This document shows, one piece after another, positions 42,021-51,348 of a stretch of 64,000 bases of DNA. The stretch covers positions 6,115,501 through 6,179,500 of the forward strand of contig NZ_CP033334.1 of the NCBI RefSeq assembly GCF_013170705.1, written 5' to 3'. Under the pieces are notes generated by a model that made no database searches, was not told the origin of the DNA, and was given only the letters and a program-made list of their open reading frames with translations. Positions within the stretch are counted from its first letter, which is position 1, and each line of letters starts with the position of its first letter. Source of the stretch: Mesorhizobium loti. GTDB taxonomy: Bacteria > Pseudomonadota > Alphaproteobacteria > Rhizobiales > Rhizobiaceae. A program made the translations under genes and the position numbers.

Positions 42021-42416
42021 GGCAACTGCCTCAACCGCCGCGACCTGACGACCACAAGCTCCCCAGATTGTGGCATCAAGATCTGTTGAAGAACTCACAA
42101 TCCGCAGCGACAGGGACAGAAACAAGACCGGAAACCTGTCGCCGCAGCTGGCACCTTCCTCATCCGAATGTGTAAACTACCTCACGACCGAACCATTCGC
42201 AATGAGTGTCGAACCGCTCGGCCAGCTGTCCGGCTCACCTTTTTTTGAAACAGCAGATACGGCAGGTAATGGTGTAGCAGCCACCTGCTACCACCGACGC
42301 GAATTTCGGCGCTACCTATTGTGAATGGCGCATCTGACGATGGCAGTGTAGGCTTCGCCGCACATAAAAATGACCGTACCTGCGGCACCGCCAAGCTGAC
42401 GAATCTGGGAGGATTC
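42021..42416. other. Divergent intergenic region at the T6SS boundary
   Basis: This 396-base gap separates the caspase/Sel1 gene from the next + strand gene and marks the right end of the T6SS locus. It holds a strong hairpin (42271-42295) and a T7 tract before it. No open frame here has convincing support. Promoters of the two divergent genes are expected here. Confidence 0.45.
42271..42295. promoter_or_regulatory. Strong inverted repeat in the divergent region
   Basis: GTAGCAG and CTGCTAC form a perfect 7-base stem with a CCAC loop; GGT and ACC extend the stem by three more pairs with one bulged base. There is no T run on the expected side, so it looks more like an operator or an RNA structure than a terminator. 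Confidence 0.35.
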
Positions 42417-42890
42417 ATGGTCGAGATCATCTCCAAGCGGGACGGCCCGCGTCGCGAGGATGTTCAGGTCAAGCGGCTGATCGAGCAGAACCGCTCGACC
42501 ATCGTTCGACTTGCCGACCAGATCAGCGGCGGCGGCTATTCGGCTTCCAGGAAGCCACGCCAGCAACCCAAGGCTGAAGGCCTGATCATCCACGTTGGCG
42601 GCGGCGCGGCCACCGTGGCCGAGGCCAAGCCGTCCATCCGCGTCACCATGAATGGCCGTGTGATCTCCAAGGACCAGAATACCGGCCGCCAGCTGCATCA
42701 TATAGGCGATATCCGCAATCGGGATGGAGAGCAGATCTTCGTTCTGGGAACAAAGCAGAACGGCTTTTTCTCGCCGGTCGACGAAGCCATCGGCGAGGCG
42801 CTCACCGAGTTGGACGGGTCCCGGCTGACCGCGACTTACACCGAGGAGCAGCTTGCAGCCGATATCGGCGCGAAACTCGGCATCGACTGA
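42417..42890 (+). CDS. Uncharacterised small protein upstream of the sigma54 activator
   Basis: 157 residues from an ATG with a strong GGGAGGATT ribosome site. It starts 'MVEIISKRDGPRREDVQVKR', has a basic N-terminal half and a beta-rich second half ('GLIIHVGGGAATVAEAKPSI', 'GEQIFVLGTKQNGFFSP'). There is no signal peptide or membrane segment. I do not recognise the family. It could belong to the T6SS accessory set or be an ordinary rhizobial gene; it reads in the same direction as the sigma54 activator 86 bases downstream. Confidence 0.65.
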   Translation: MVEIISKRDGPRREDVQVKRLIEQNRSTIVRLADQISGGGYSASRKPRQQPKAEGLIIHVGGGAATVAEAKPSIRVTMNGRVISKDQNTGRQLHHIGDIRNRDGEQIFVLGTKQNGFFSPVDEAIGEALTELDGSRLTATYTEEQLAADIGAKLGID

Positions 42891-42949
42891 CGGCAGGCTG
42901 TTGGGCGTCGCTGAGCATGCCCAATCCGCGACAGCATACAGAAATGGCA

Positions 42950-42963
42950 TACCTCAAAAGGTA
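42950..42963. promoter_or_regulatory. Short palindrome before the activator gene
   Basis: TACCT-CAAA-AGGTA forms a perfect 14-base inverted repeat that ends 13 bases before the activator ATG. It could be an operator or autoregulatory site. It is short enough to occur by chance. Confidence 0.25.
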
Positions 42964-42976
42964 CTGTGATGGCTGA

Positions 42977-45055
42977 ATGAGACACGCGAACGGCCCCAAT
43001 CAGATGAAGACAAAGGCTATTCCGGCGCGTGCGTCGATGGCCACCGGACAGTTGGTTCTGGACAACGTCGACTATGACGAGCGCGCCACCATGCGCGCCT
43101 GGGAAAGTTTTCTGGCTGACGCGCCGAAGTGCGCCCGCGATCCGGTCCATGTCCGCTCGCTGATCCACGATTCCTGGTATCGCAGCGCCACCGGCGGCAT
43201 CGACGCTCAAGGCATCGAGGCACCGCTCTCCAGCGACCGTGACGAGATCGAATATCTGACCCGCGCCAACGCCGAGCTGCTTTCGGCGGCGCGGCGATCG
43301 TTTGCCTCCCTTGGCCCGTTGCTGGAGGGGACGGGAGCCATGCTGGTGCTCGCCGACAGCGACGGCGTGCTCATCGACGCGATCGGCGACAAGAAGACCC
43401 TGCATAACGGCCAGGACATTCATCTGGGCATCGGCGGCAAATGGAACGAGGATGCCGTTGGAACCAATGGCATCGGCACCGCGCTGTGGACTGGAGAGCC
43501 GATTTTCGTCCATGCCGCCGAACATTTCTGCGCCGGCATCAAATCCTGGACCTGCGCCGGCGCGCCGATCCGCGATCCCCTGGACGGCAAGATCATCGGC
43601 GTTGTCGACCTGTCGGGCTATTCGCCGATCTTCCGGCCGCACAACACGGCGCTGGTCGCGGCCACCGCCAGGCAGATCGAAAAGGCCCTGGCCGAACAGC
43701 AGCAGGAACAGCGCACGCGCCTACTCGAAGCCTTCATTTCCTCGGCACCCAGCTACCGCCGCAAAGATGGGTTGGTGATTGTCGATCATCGCGGCCGCGC
43801 GATCTTCTGCAACAACGTGCCCAATGGCGACACGACAGAGATGATGGACGGCCCGATGGAACCGGGGCGTGGTCGATGGCTGATGAACCTGCCGGCCTCC
43901 GGCTCCGACAGCGATCTCGCCAACGCGCTGCCGGCGCATCTGCGATCCTGCCATGTCACACCGCTGAAGCTTGACGGCGATCTTCGTGGCGCGGCCCTGG
44001 TGTTTCCATCGGTGCCGGCCGTCTCGAGCATGACGGTGATCCGCCGAGAAGAAAACAAGCATCTGCGGACAGCCGCGGCGATGATCGTCGGCGAAAGCGA
44101 GAAATTGCTGGCTGCCGTCGATGTCGCCTCCCGGGTGGCCGGCTCGAACGGTGTCACCTCGTTGCTGATAGAAGGCGAAACGGGCGTCGGAAAAGAGCTG
44201 TTTGCCCGACTTGTCCATGCCGGCAGCCGACGCACCGAAAACGACCCTTTCATTGCCATGAACTGTGGCGCGATCACCAAGGAACTGTTCGGCAGCGAAT
44301 TGTTCGGTCACGTCGGCGGCGCCTTCACCGGAGCTTCGCGCGAGGGCAAGCCGGGCATCTTCGAACTCGCCAATGGCGGCGTGCTCAGCCTTGACGAAAT
44401 CGGCGAGTTGCCGCTCGAGATCCAGCCCTTCCTGTTGCGTGTCCTGGAAGAACGTGTCGTCCACCGCATCGGCGATTCCAGGGGCCGGCCGGTGGATGTG
44501 CGGCTGGTCGCCTCGACCAACCGCGACCTCAAGCAGGAAGTGGCGGCCGGGCGCTTCCGCAGCGATCTCTATTACCGCATCGGCGCGGTTTCGATCCATG
44601 TGCCGGCGTTGCGTGAACGCGGCGACGACGTTCTGCTGCTGGTCGAGCATTTCAACCGGCGGATCGCGAAGCTGGCGGGCAACGACCCGCTGGAGTTTTC
44701 AAACGACGCCCTCGACGCGCTGCTGGCCTATCGCTGGCCGGGAAATGTGCGCGAATTGAAGAACCTGGTCGAGCGCCTGCATATACTGGCGCGCGGCGGC
44801 ACGATCGAACTCCAGGACCTTCCCGGGGAAATCAGTGCGGGCAATCGCGACGCAATAGCCATGCATGGCGACCATCCCGCGACCATGCTCGAAGCACCTG
44901 TATGCACCTTCGAGGATGCCGAACGCCAGGCGATCAAGAATGCGCTTGTCGCGGAGAGCGGCAATCTCAGCAAGGTTGCGCTGAGGCTCGGCATTTCGCG
45001 GCCGACGCTCTATCGCAAGCTCGGCCAGTACGGCATCCGGCGCGGGTTCCTCTAA
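42977..45055 (+). CDS. mimR: Sigma54-dependent activator of the mim operon (AcoR/MimR type)
   Basis: 692 residues: GAF-like sensory domain (about 90-240, 'WNEDAVGTNGIGTALWTGEP'), AAA+ domain (about 365-600) with Walker A 'IEGETGVGKELFARLVH', the sigma54-contact loop GAFTGA, and 'VLSLDEIGELPLEIQPFLLR'; C-terminal Fis-type helix-turn-helix ('VALRLGISRPTLYRKLGQYG'). This is the AcoR/MimR layout. It converges on the mim operon, and a perfect sigma54 promoter lies before mimA. ATGs at 43004 and 43037 are also possible starts. The inducer (for example acetone, a ketone or an alcohol) is inferred from the family. Confidence 0.85.
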   Translation: MRHANGPNQMKTKAIPARASMATGQLVLDNVDYDERATMRAWESFLADAPKCARDPVHVRSLIHDSWYRSATGGIDAQGIEAPLSSDRDEIEYLTRANAELLSAARRSFASLGPLLEGTGAMLVLADSDGVLIDAIGDKKTLHNGQDIHLGIGGKWNEDAVGTNGIGTALWTGEPIFVHAAEHFCAGIKSWTCAGAPIRDPLDGKIIGVVDLSGYSPIFRPHNTALVAATARQIEKALAEQQQEQRTRLLEAFISSAPSYRRKDGLVIVDHRGRAIFCNNVPNGDTTEMMDGPMEPGRGRWLMNLPASGSDSDLANALPAHLRSCHVTPLKLDGDLRGAALVFPSVPAVSSMTVIRREENKHLRTAAAMIVGESEKLLAAVDVASRVAGSNGVTSLLIEGETGVGKELFARLVHAGSRRTENDPFIAMNCGAITKELFGSELFGHVGGAFTGASREGKPGIFELANGGVLSLDEIGELPLEIQPFLLRVLEERVVHRIGDSRGRPVDVRLVASTNRDLKQEVAAGRFRSDLYYRIGAVSIHVPALRERGDDVLLLVEHFNRRIAKLAGNDPLEFSNDALDALLAYRWPGNVRELKNLVERLHILARGGTIELQDLPGEISAGNRDAIAMHGDHPATMLEAPVCTFEDAERQAIKNALVAESGNLSKVALRLGISRPTLYRKLGQYGIRRGFL

Positions 45056-45061
45056 CACGCA

Positions 45062-45100
45062 GCAAAAAGAAGAACCCCACGGCATTCGCGCCATGGGGTT
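45062..45100 (-). terminator. Terminator of the mim operon
   Basis: On the - strand a stem AACCCCA / TGGGGTT, continued by GGC/GCC around a mismatch, is followed by CTTCTTTTTG. It lies 62 bases after the dehydrogenase stop and just after the convergent activator gene. The T run is on the - strand side, so it mainly serves the mim operon. Confidence 0.65.
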
Positions 45101-45162
45101 GGGGGAATTGCGGCTGATGGATCGGACTGGCGACTGGCCTGCGCCCGCATTCCGGCCGGGCG

Positions 45163-46206
45163 TCAGGGAACGATGACGCCGCGCCCGGTGAACCGCCGGT
45201 TCTTGAAATCGTCGAGTGCGGTGTTGATGCTGGCGAGATTGTATTCGGTGTAGTGCATCTTCACCTTGCCGTCGGCGTTGAGCTCCATCAGTTCGACAAG
45301 CTCGGTGAAATTGCCGACCAGGCTGCCGCCGATGTTGATCTCCTCGATGACGAGATGCGCGGTCGGCACATTGATGTTGCCGCCATAGCCGACGACAAAC
45401 AATTGTCCGCCCTTGCGCACCATCTTCCAGCAGATGTTCTCGACGCCGAGTTCGCCGACGAAATCGATGACCACATGCGCGCCGCCGCCGGTGATCTGGC
45501 TGACTTCCTCGACGACGTTTGGCCCGCCATCAAGGATGAAGTCGGCACCGAGATCCTTGGCCAGCACCCGTGCCGCCGGTTCGCGATCGACGGCGATGAT
45601 GCGGCAACCCGAGATCGCGTGCAGCGATTGCAGCGCGATGTGGCCGAGCCCGCCTATGCCGAGCAGCACGCAGTAACTCCCCGGCCGTAGCAGCTTGGCG
45701 GCGCGTTTGGCGGCGCGGTAGGCGGTGATGCCGGCATCGGCCAGCGGCGCCACCTCGATCGGCGTGATGTTGGCGTTGAGCTTGATCAGCGAGCGTTCGC
45801 TGGTGATGAAGTATTCGGCGAAGCCGCCATTCATGCCAAGGCCGGGGAATTGACCGTTGTCGCAATACATGTCCTCGCCATGGCGACAGTTGAGGCAGAT
45901 GCCGCATGAGCGGAAAGGATGGCAGATCACCGCATCGCCGCGCTTGACCGATTTGACGCCGCTGCCGACCTCTTCGACCCATCCGGCATTTTCGTGACCC
46001 ATGATGTAGGGCAAAAGCGTGCCCTCCGGGTCCATGGTCGGCTTCCAAACACCCTCGATGATGTGCAGGTCGGTGCGACAGAGACCGGCGGCGCCGACCC
46101 GTACGATCACCTCGTCGGGCGCGGTGATTGTCGGCGCCTTGACCTCCTCGATCTTGAGCTGGACGTTCATCTTCGGGTCGTATTCGTAGAGTCTGGCAGC
46201 TTTCAT
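45163..46206 (-). CDS. adh: Zinc-dependent alcohol dehydrogenase
   Basis: 347 residues of the medium-chain family. Catalytic zinc ligands are in 'GLCRTDLHIIEG' and 'IMGHENAGWVEEVG'; the structural-zinc cysteines are in 'CGICLNCRHGEDMYC'; the NAD-binding site is 'LGIGGLGHIALQ'. The start MKAARLYEYDPKMNV has GGATA upstream. It is the last gene of the mim operon, where it should oxidise the alcohol made by the monooxygenase (for example 2-propanol to acetone). Cofactor and substrate cannot be read from the sequence alone. Confidence 0.88.
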   Translation of the reverse strand: MKAARLYEYDPKMNVQLKIEEVKAPTITAPDEVIVRVGAAGLCRTDLHIIEGVWKPTMDPEGTLLPYIMGHENAGWVEEVGSGVKSVKRGDAVICHPFRSCGICLNCRHGEDMYCDNGQFPGLGMNGGFAEYFITSERSLIKLNANITPIEVAPLADAGITAYRAAKRAAKLLRPGSYCVLLGIGGLGHIALQSLHAISGCRIIAVDREPAARVLAKDLGADFILDGGPNVVEEVSQITGGGAHVVIDFVGELGVENICWKMVRKGGQLFVVGYGGNINVPTAHLVIEEINIGGSLVGNFTELVELMELNADGKVKMHYTEYNLASINTALDDFKNRRFTGRGVIVP

Positions 46207-46243
46207 GGTCGTATCCTTCAACGTCGGGATTGTCTGGATTGCT

Positions 46244-47875
46244 TCAGGCGCGGCCGAGCTTTTCCGAGCCGCCGCCACGCGCCGGACCGGCCGTCGGATC
46301 CTCATCCTCGGCGAGGTCGCCAATCAGCGTCTCGGTGGTCAGGATCAGCGTCGCCACCGACGCCGCGTTGGCGAGCGCGGTGTAGGTGACACGAACCGGA
46401 TCGATGATCCCTGCCTCGAACATGTTCTGATAGGCGCCGGTCGATGCGTTGTAGCCGTAGCCGCCGTTGATGCGTGTGACCTCGATCACCACGGCTTCGG
46501 GATCGGCGCCGGCATTGGCGGCGATGCGCCAGAGCGGTCGCGTCAGGACCGAGCGCACCAGGCGCACGCCCTCGGCGACGTCGCCGTCGACCCCGGCCGC
46601 CACCTTGTCGAGCAACGGCGCGATCTGTGCGAGTGCCGAGCCGCCGCCGGCGACCACACCCTCTTCGGATGCGGCGCGCACCGCATTCAAGGAATCCTCG
46701 ATCAGCTGGATGGTCCGCTTCTGCTCGACCGGCGTGACGCCGCCGGCATAGAGGATCGCGGTGCCGCCCGAGAGCTTGGCCAGGCGTTCGCGCAGCTTGT
46801 CCTGGTCGATGTTCGGCTGCGAGGCTTCATACTGCCGCTGGACCTGAGCGCGGCGCGAGGCGATCGCCGCATGGTCGCCGCCGCCGCGAATGATCGAGGT
46901 GTAGGACGAACTGGTCTTCACCCGGTCGGCGGTGCCGAGATCCTCGGCGGTGACATCCTCGAGCCGGCCGCCGAGATCGCGCGCGATCACCTTGCCGCCG
47001 GTGATGATGGCCAGATCCTCCATCATCGCCTTGCGCCAATGGCCATATTCCGGCGGATGAACGACGAGGTATCGTCCCGGCCCCTGCTTGCCGAGCAGCG
47101 TCACCACCACTTCCGGCGACATCTCCTCCGATACGATCAGCAAAGGCCGGCCATTCTCGTTGGCAATGCGGCGAACCGCATCGAGCTGTCCCGGCTCCTT
47201 GATCTTGAGGTCGGTCATCAGGATGTAGGGCCGATCGAGAACCGCCTCCATCTTCTCCTGATCGGTCACCATGTGATGCGAGAGATAGCCGCGTTCGAAG
47301 GACATGCCTTCGACGACGTCGAGCGTGGTCTCGGTGGTAACGCTGAAATCGGTGGTGATGACGCCTTCGGCACCCACCCGCTGATGCGCCTCCGCCACCA
47401 GGGCGCCAAGCTTGGCGTTGGTCGCCGCGATGTTGGCGACCGACGCCAGGATACCGTTGCCCTTGGCGGGTTTGGCGGAAGTCTTGAGCGCGGCGACCAC
47501 CGCCGCCACGGCAAGGTCGATGCCCTTGCACAGATCGACGGATTTCACCCCGCGCTCGTTCGCTTCGACGCCGCCCTGGATCAGCGCATTGGCGAGCACG
47601 ATGGCCGTCGTGGTGCCATCGCCGGCGACCTCGTTGGTCTGCATCGATACTTCGCGGACGACTTGCGCGCCCATGTTTTCGAAACGGTCGTGCAGCTCGA
47701 TCTCGGAGGCGATGCTGACACCGTCGCGGGTCACCATCGGCGTGCCGATCGGCCGGTCGATCATGGCGTTCATGCCTTTGGGGCCGAGCGTCGGCTCGAC
47801 GGCGGCGGCGAGCCGGAAGACGCCACGGGCGAGAGCGCGGCGGGCTTCGGAATTATGAAGCATTATCTTGGGCAT
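46244..47875 (-). CDS. mimG: GroEL-like chaperonin for the monooxygenase (MimG type)
   Basis: 543 residues with a strong AAGGAGGA ribosome site. It is clearly GroEL-related ('VEPTLGPKGMNAMIDRPIGT', 'NEVAGDGTTTAIVLANALI', 'EEGVVAGGGSALAQ'), with Asp86 in the GDGTTT loop. It is diverged from housekeeping GroEL in its start (MPKIMLHNSEARR) and ends without the Gly-Gly-Met tail. No groES accompanies it. In mim/prm loci a GroEL-like protein is needed for folding of the large hydroxylase subunit, which is the likely role here. Confidence 0.88.
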   Translation of the reverse strand: MPKIMLHNSEARRALARGVFRLAAAVEPTLGPKGMNAMIDRPIGTPMVTRDGVSIASEIELHDRFENMGAQVVREVSMQTNEVAGDGTTTAIVLANALIQGGVEANERGVKSVDLCKGIDLAVAAVVAALKTSAKPAKGNGILASVANIAATNAKLGALVAEAHQRVGAEGVITTDFSVTTETTLDVVEGMSFERGYLSHHMVTDQEKMEAVLDRPYILMTDLKIKEPGQLDAVRRIANENGRPLLIVSEEMSPEVVVTLLGKQGPGRYLVVHPPEYGHWRKAMMEDLAIITGGKVIARDLGGRLEDVTAEDLGTADRVKTSSSYTSIIRGGGDHAAIASRRAQVQRQYEASQPNIDQDKLRERLAKLSGGTAILYAGGVTPVEQKRTIQLIEDSLNAVRAASEEGVVAGGGSALAQIAPLLDKVAAGVDGDVAEGVRLVRSVLTRPLWRIAANAGADPEAVVIEVTRINGGYGYNASTGAYQNMFEAGIIDPVRVTYTALANAASVATLILTTETLIGDLAEDEDPTAGPARGGGSEKLGRA

Positions 47876-47952
47876 GGTTCCTCCTTCCGCCTTACGGGCG
47901 GGTTGTTGGTTAGGGGCCTCGTGCAAGGGAGGCCGTTGCTGTCGGCTCTGCT

Positions 47953-48750
47953 TCAGGCGGTTGGTGCGACTCGCACCGGAACGCGATCCATGATGAAATC
48001 GACCAACGTTGGTTCGCCGTCGACCACATCCAGTTCCTTGTACCTGGTCTGCTTGAGTCCCCGGCACAGCGCGCCGTTGAACTCCATGTTGATGCGCACA
48101 CCGCGCAATTCGGCGAGGTAGGCGCTGAGCGCGGCAGGCGGTACGGGTCGCCCTTCCCAGGTCACGAAGACGGGTTCGTCCGCCCTGCGGCCGGGAAAAC
48201 GCTCGAGCAGGGCCGCCCGGTATCTCGGCTTCTGTTTGGCTGCCTCGCCCGGCTCGAAACGCGCGACGTCATATGCCGGCAGGTCCATGCCGAGGATTTC
48301 GCGATCGGTGAGACCGTGCGCCTTGAGGCCGCGCAGAAGTGCCTCCTGTCGCCGCTTGAAGGCCTTCATCGCGAAGGTTTCGCGCAAGGCGCCGAGATCC
48401 TGATCCTCGGCAAGCACGGCGAAGATGTCGCCGAACGCCTTGCCGGCCTCCATGCCGCGATTGACCTCTTCGGCGAACATGTGATCGTGCAGCTTGACGC
48501 GATAGGCCGGTGACCAGGAAAGCTGGTCGAGTGCCTTGCGCACACCGTCCAGCATCAGGAACGCGAAGTTGGGCGAGCACCAGTAGGTTGGCAGCCGGAA
48601 ATCTATCTCCACGCTGCCATCGCCCTTAACCTCGCCCCGCTCAACGAAACCCATCTCGGTGATGGGTTCGTCGAGTTCAGGGTCATTGACCTCCCCAAGG
48701 CGCCGCCAGAGTTCCTTCTGGCGGTCGCCGGAAACGGTGGCGGTTGCCAT
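47953..48750 (-). CDS. DUF59 (MIP18-type) metal-cluster assembly protein
   Basis: 265 residues. The first 90 hold a DUF59/MIP18 domain ('EVNDPELDEPITEMGFVERG', 'RLPTYWCSPNFAFLML'), including the conserved Cys. The rest is a helical domain of unknown function ('YDVARFEPGEAAKQKPRYRA', 'RVPVRVAPTA'). DUF59 proteins help insert iron or Fe-S clusters, so this one may help load the diiron site or the reductase Fe-S cluster. It starts 5 bases after the amidohydrolase stop and is usual in mim/prm-type operons of proteobacteria. Confidence 0.75.
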   Translation of the reverse strand: MATATVSGDRQKELWRRLGEVNDPELDEPITEMGFVERGEVKGDGSVEIDFRLPTYWCSPNFAFLMLDGVRKALDQLSWSPAYRVKLHDHMFAEEVNRGMEAGKAFGDIFAVLAEDQDLGALRETFAMKAFKRRQEALLRGLKAHGLTDREILGMDLPAYDVARFEPGEAAKQKPRYRAALLERFPGRRADEPVFVTWEGRPVPPAALSAYLAELRGVRINMEFNGALCRGLKQTRYKELDVVDGEPTLVDFIMDRVPVRVAPTA

Positions 48751-48755
48751 GGCCC

Positions 48756-49778
48756 CTACTCCGCCGCGATGCTGAAGGGCGAGCTGGCGAGCGCCTTCTT
48801 CTTGGCTTCGATATCGATGTTGTAGAGACGAGCCGCGTTGAGGCCGAGGATCTTCTCCTTGATCTCGTCGGTCAACTGCACGCCCCGTTCGGCGGCGATG
48901 TCCTGCGGGATCTGGTAGGCCCAGAATTTCTCGACCAGCCAGCGCGGCGTCCAGATCGCGTAGTCCGAGCCGAACAGGATCTTCTCCGGCCCGAGCCAGA
49001 ACAGAAGCTCGGCGATGACCTCGCCGAAATAGCGCGGGCGTGCGTGGATGAAGGGCAGTGCCACCGCCAAGCCGCCATAGACGTTGGTTTCCTGCGTCGC
49101 GATCCAGCAGAAATCGTCGAGGCGCGGCAGGCCGCAATGCTCGATGATCCAGTTGAGGCCCTGGAAATCCGTCGCCGCATGGTCGACGTCATGAACGTCG
49201 AACGCATCCTTCGAGAGCGGCAGGATCGTCGGGCCCTTGTGGACGTGGATGTTCCTGATGCCGAGCCTGTCGCAGAGCTCGAAGCATTTGTAGGCATCGG
49301 GATCGGTGAGCTTCCAGCCCTTGGAGGCGCCGTTCCACTCGGCCGTGTACATCTTCACGCCCTTGACGTTGTAGGTCTCCTTGAGGAAGTGGATGTATTC
49401 CAGCGCCTTCTCGCCATCGCGCGGATCGAAGGCGCCGTTGACGATGAACCGCTCGGGATAGCGCTTGGCCACCTCGGCATTGCGCTCGATCGTGTTGAAG
49501 CCGTTCTTGTAGAAGTCCTTGAGATAGGTCGACTGGACGATCGCCACATCGTCGGGACCGTCGATGAACAGGTCGCGATAGAGATCATCGGCGCTGTATT
49601 TCTCGAACTTGCTCTTCTCCCACAGCTGCTCCTTCGGACTCAAGCCCGTGTGGTAGGCATAGAAGCACTCGATGAACTGCTTGCCGTGGATGTTCTTCTG
49701 GTTTTCCGGGCTGCCGTCCCAGAAATGGGTGTGGCCGTCGACTATGAAGATGTCCTTGCCTTCCGGTGTTCTGTACAT
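48756..49778 (-). CDS. Metal-dependent amidohydrolase (ACMSD-like family)
   Basis: 340 residues from an ATG with a GGAGGAAAAC ribosome site. It has the amidohydrolase metal motifs: 'IVDGHTHFWDGS' near the N-terminus, 'GLNWIIEHCGLPRLDDF' in the middle and 'ILFGSDYAIWTPRW' near the end. It resembles the aminocarboxymuconate-semialdehyde decarboxylase group. Similar genes follow monooxygenase genes in mim/prm-type operons, where their role is unproven: substrate breakdown or enzyme maturation. It lies between mimD and the DUF59 gene. Confidence 0.82.
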   Translation of the reverse strand: MYRTPEGKDIFIVDGHTHFWDGSPENQKNIHGKQFIECFYAYHTGLSPKEQLWEKSKFEKYSADDLYRDLFIDGPDDVAIVQSTYLKDFYKNGFNTIERNAEVAKRYPERFIVNGAFDPRDGEKALEYIHFLKETYNVKGVKMYTAEWNGASKGWKLTDPDAYKCFELCDRLGIRNIHVHKGPTILPLSKDAFDVHDVDHAATDFQGLNWIIEHCGLPRLDDFCWIATQETNVYGGLAVALPFIHARPRYFGEVIAELLFWLGPEKILFGSDYAIWTPRWLVEKFWAYQIPQDIAAERGVQLTDEIKEKILGLNAARLYNIDIEAKKKALASSPFSIAAE

Positions 49779-49853
49779 GTTTTCCTCCGCAGCAATCGCG
49801 TTGATGGGTTGGGCGCGCCGCACCCGGCGGCGCGCCGGATTTTTTGGCGATGG

Positions 49854-50225
49854 CTATTCGATGTATTCGAACATCTCGTCCATGTTGCCGAACAGGATCA
49901 CGGTGTTGTCGTCGACCCGAACCATGCGGCCATAATGGGTGGAGGTGTTGACCTCGAAGGTCTCGGCCGACATCTCGCGGCCGAGATATTCGCCGATCGC
50001 GTCCATCTTGAAGATCAGCTTGCCGTCGCCGTCGATGCGGATCAGGGCCGGCTGATAGGTGATGGTCACCCCAGGCTTCTGGCCCATGAATTCGGCGATG
50101 GCGCGTGCCTCGACCGAGTCGTTCATGGTGACGCCGCACTGATGCGAAATCGTCTGCTCGAAGGTGATATCCTTCATCGCCTTGAAGATGTTGGAATGCG
50201 TTGCGTCGCGTGCAGATAGTGACAT
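49854..50225 (-). CDS. mimD: MimD, MmoB/DmpM-type coupling protein
   Basis: 123 residues with the coupling-protein pattern: 'CGVTMNDSVEARAIAEFMG', 'PGVTITYQPALIRIDGDGKL', and the tail 'HYGRMVRVDDNTVILFGNMD'. This small protein has no cofactor; it binds the hydroxylase and adjusts access of substrate and electrons. Its length and place (after the beta subunit) match MimD/PrmD. An ATG with GGAGAAAATC upstream fixes the start. Confidence 0.88.
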   Translation of the reverse strand: MSLSARDATHSNIFKAMKDITFEQTISHQCGVTMNDSVEARAIAEFMGQKPGVTITYQPALIRIDGDGKLIFKMDAIGEYLGREMSAETFEVNTSTHYGRMVRVDDNTVILFGNMDEMFEYIE

Positions 50226-50242
50226 GACGATTTTCTCCTGTT

Positions 50243-51301
50243 TCAGCGCTTGAGGCCGAGTTCGCCAAGGATCTGGCCAATCCGTTCCTCGGATTTGGCA
50301 CGGACATCGACGAATGCGACGGGCTTGGAATGCGGCATCGACCAGATCGGCTGCAGGCCGGTGGCTGCCTTGTCGGCGAGTGTGCCGTGCTTCTTGACCC
50401 AGCCCTGGAAGAGCTTCTTGTTCGCCGCGCCGTATTTCTCGTCGTTGGCGAGCATGTGGATCAGGTCGATCGTGTTGGCGAGGTTGCGCTCGTAGTCCGC
50501 CTCGGCCGCCGAGATCACCGCGGGCGTGATGAAGTCATGGTTGGCGGCGGCGATCTGCATCAGGAAACCGGAGCGGAACGCCTCGCCGACCAGCGGCTCG
50601 AAGACGATGTTGATGGCGAAGTACTGCTCGAGATAATCGGTCGCGCCCATGATGGTCTCGACCGCTTCGCGCGTGCCTTGCCAGTTCTTGTCCTCGAGCC
50701 AGGCCTTCTTGCCGAGTTCGTCGTCCCAGCCCGGCAGGTCCATGCCGATCTCGGCAAGGTAGAGCGTGATGTCCTGGGCAAGCCGCAGCTTGTAGGACGA
50801 GTTGGTCAGCGTCGCATTGTTGATCATCTGGGTGTAGCCGTAACGCTGCGCCTGCATCAGCGAGGTGCCGAGCCCGAATTCGGCATGTTTCCAGGCGCCG
50901 AGCTGCGTCTGCAGGATCTTGACCCAGGCCTTGTCGAAGGTCTTCGGCGCACCCGACTTGCGGGCATTGTTGATGACGCTCTGCACCATCGTCTCGATCT
51001 TCGACTGGCGCTGGTAGTGCGTGCGCTCCCACTCCTGGTCAGGGGCGCGGAAGGCATGCCAGTTGGAGCTCTGGGCGGTGGTGTTCTGCTTGACATAGGC
51101 GCCCTTGCCGTCGGCGAAGGAGATGATCCAGTCCTGGATCAGGTAGCGTTCCGGATCGGGCTGAACGTCGACCGTCATGTCCTCGTAGTGTGTGGCACGC
51201 TGGCCTTTCGGCTCGAAGTACCGGTATTTCCGGCTGTCGGAGTCGGCGAAGATCGCGGCACCAGCGGCTCCGGAACCGACTGAACTCGAGGTTGCAGGCA
51301 T
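50243..51301 (-). CDS. mimC: MimC, monooxygenase hydroxylase small (beta) subunit
   Basis: 352 residues beginning MPATSSSVGSG after a GGGAGAGAG ribosome site. It has the beta-subunit landmarks 'SRKYRYFEPKGQRATHYEDM', 'DWHAF'-like 'NWHAFRAPDQEWERTHYQRQ' and 'GWDDELGKKAWLEDKNWQGT'. The beta subunit has a fold like the alpha subunit but no iron ligands, and completes the (alpha-beta)2 hydroxylase. It sits between the reductase and coupling-protein genes as in mimABCD and prmABCD. Confidence 0.9.
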   Translation of the reverse strand: MPATSSSVGSGAAGAAIFADSDSRKYRYFEPKGQRATHYEDMTVDVQPDPERYLIQDWIISFADGKGAYVKQNTTAQSSNWHAFRAPDQEWERTHYQRQSKIETMVQSVINNARKSGAPKTFDKAWVKILQTQLGAWKHAEFGLGTSLMQAQRYGYTQMINNATLTNSSYKLRLAQDITLYLAEIGMDLPGWDDELGKKAWLEDKNWQGTREAVETIMGATDYLEQYFAINIVFEPLVGEAFRSGFLMQIAAANHDFITPAVISAAEADYERNLANTIDLIHMLANDEKYGAANKKLFQGWVKKHGTLADKAATGLQPIWSMPHSKPVAFVDVRAKSEERIGQILGELGLKR

Positions 51302-51348
51302 AGTCTCTCTCCCTTGTTGCAGTTGTGGTTGGCTTGGCACGACCGCCC

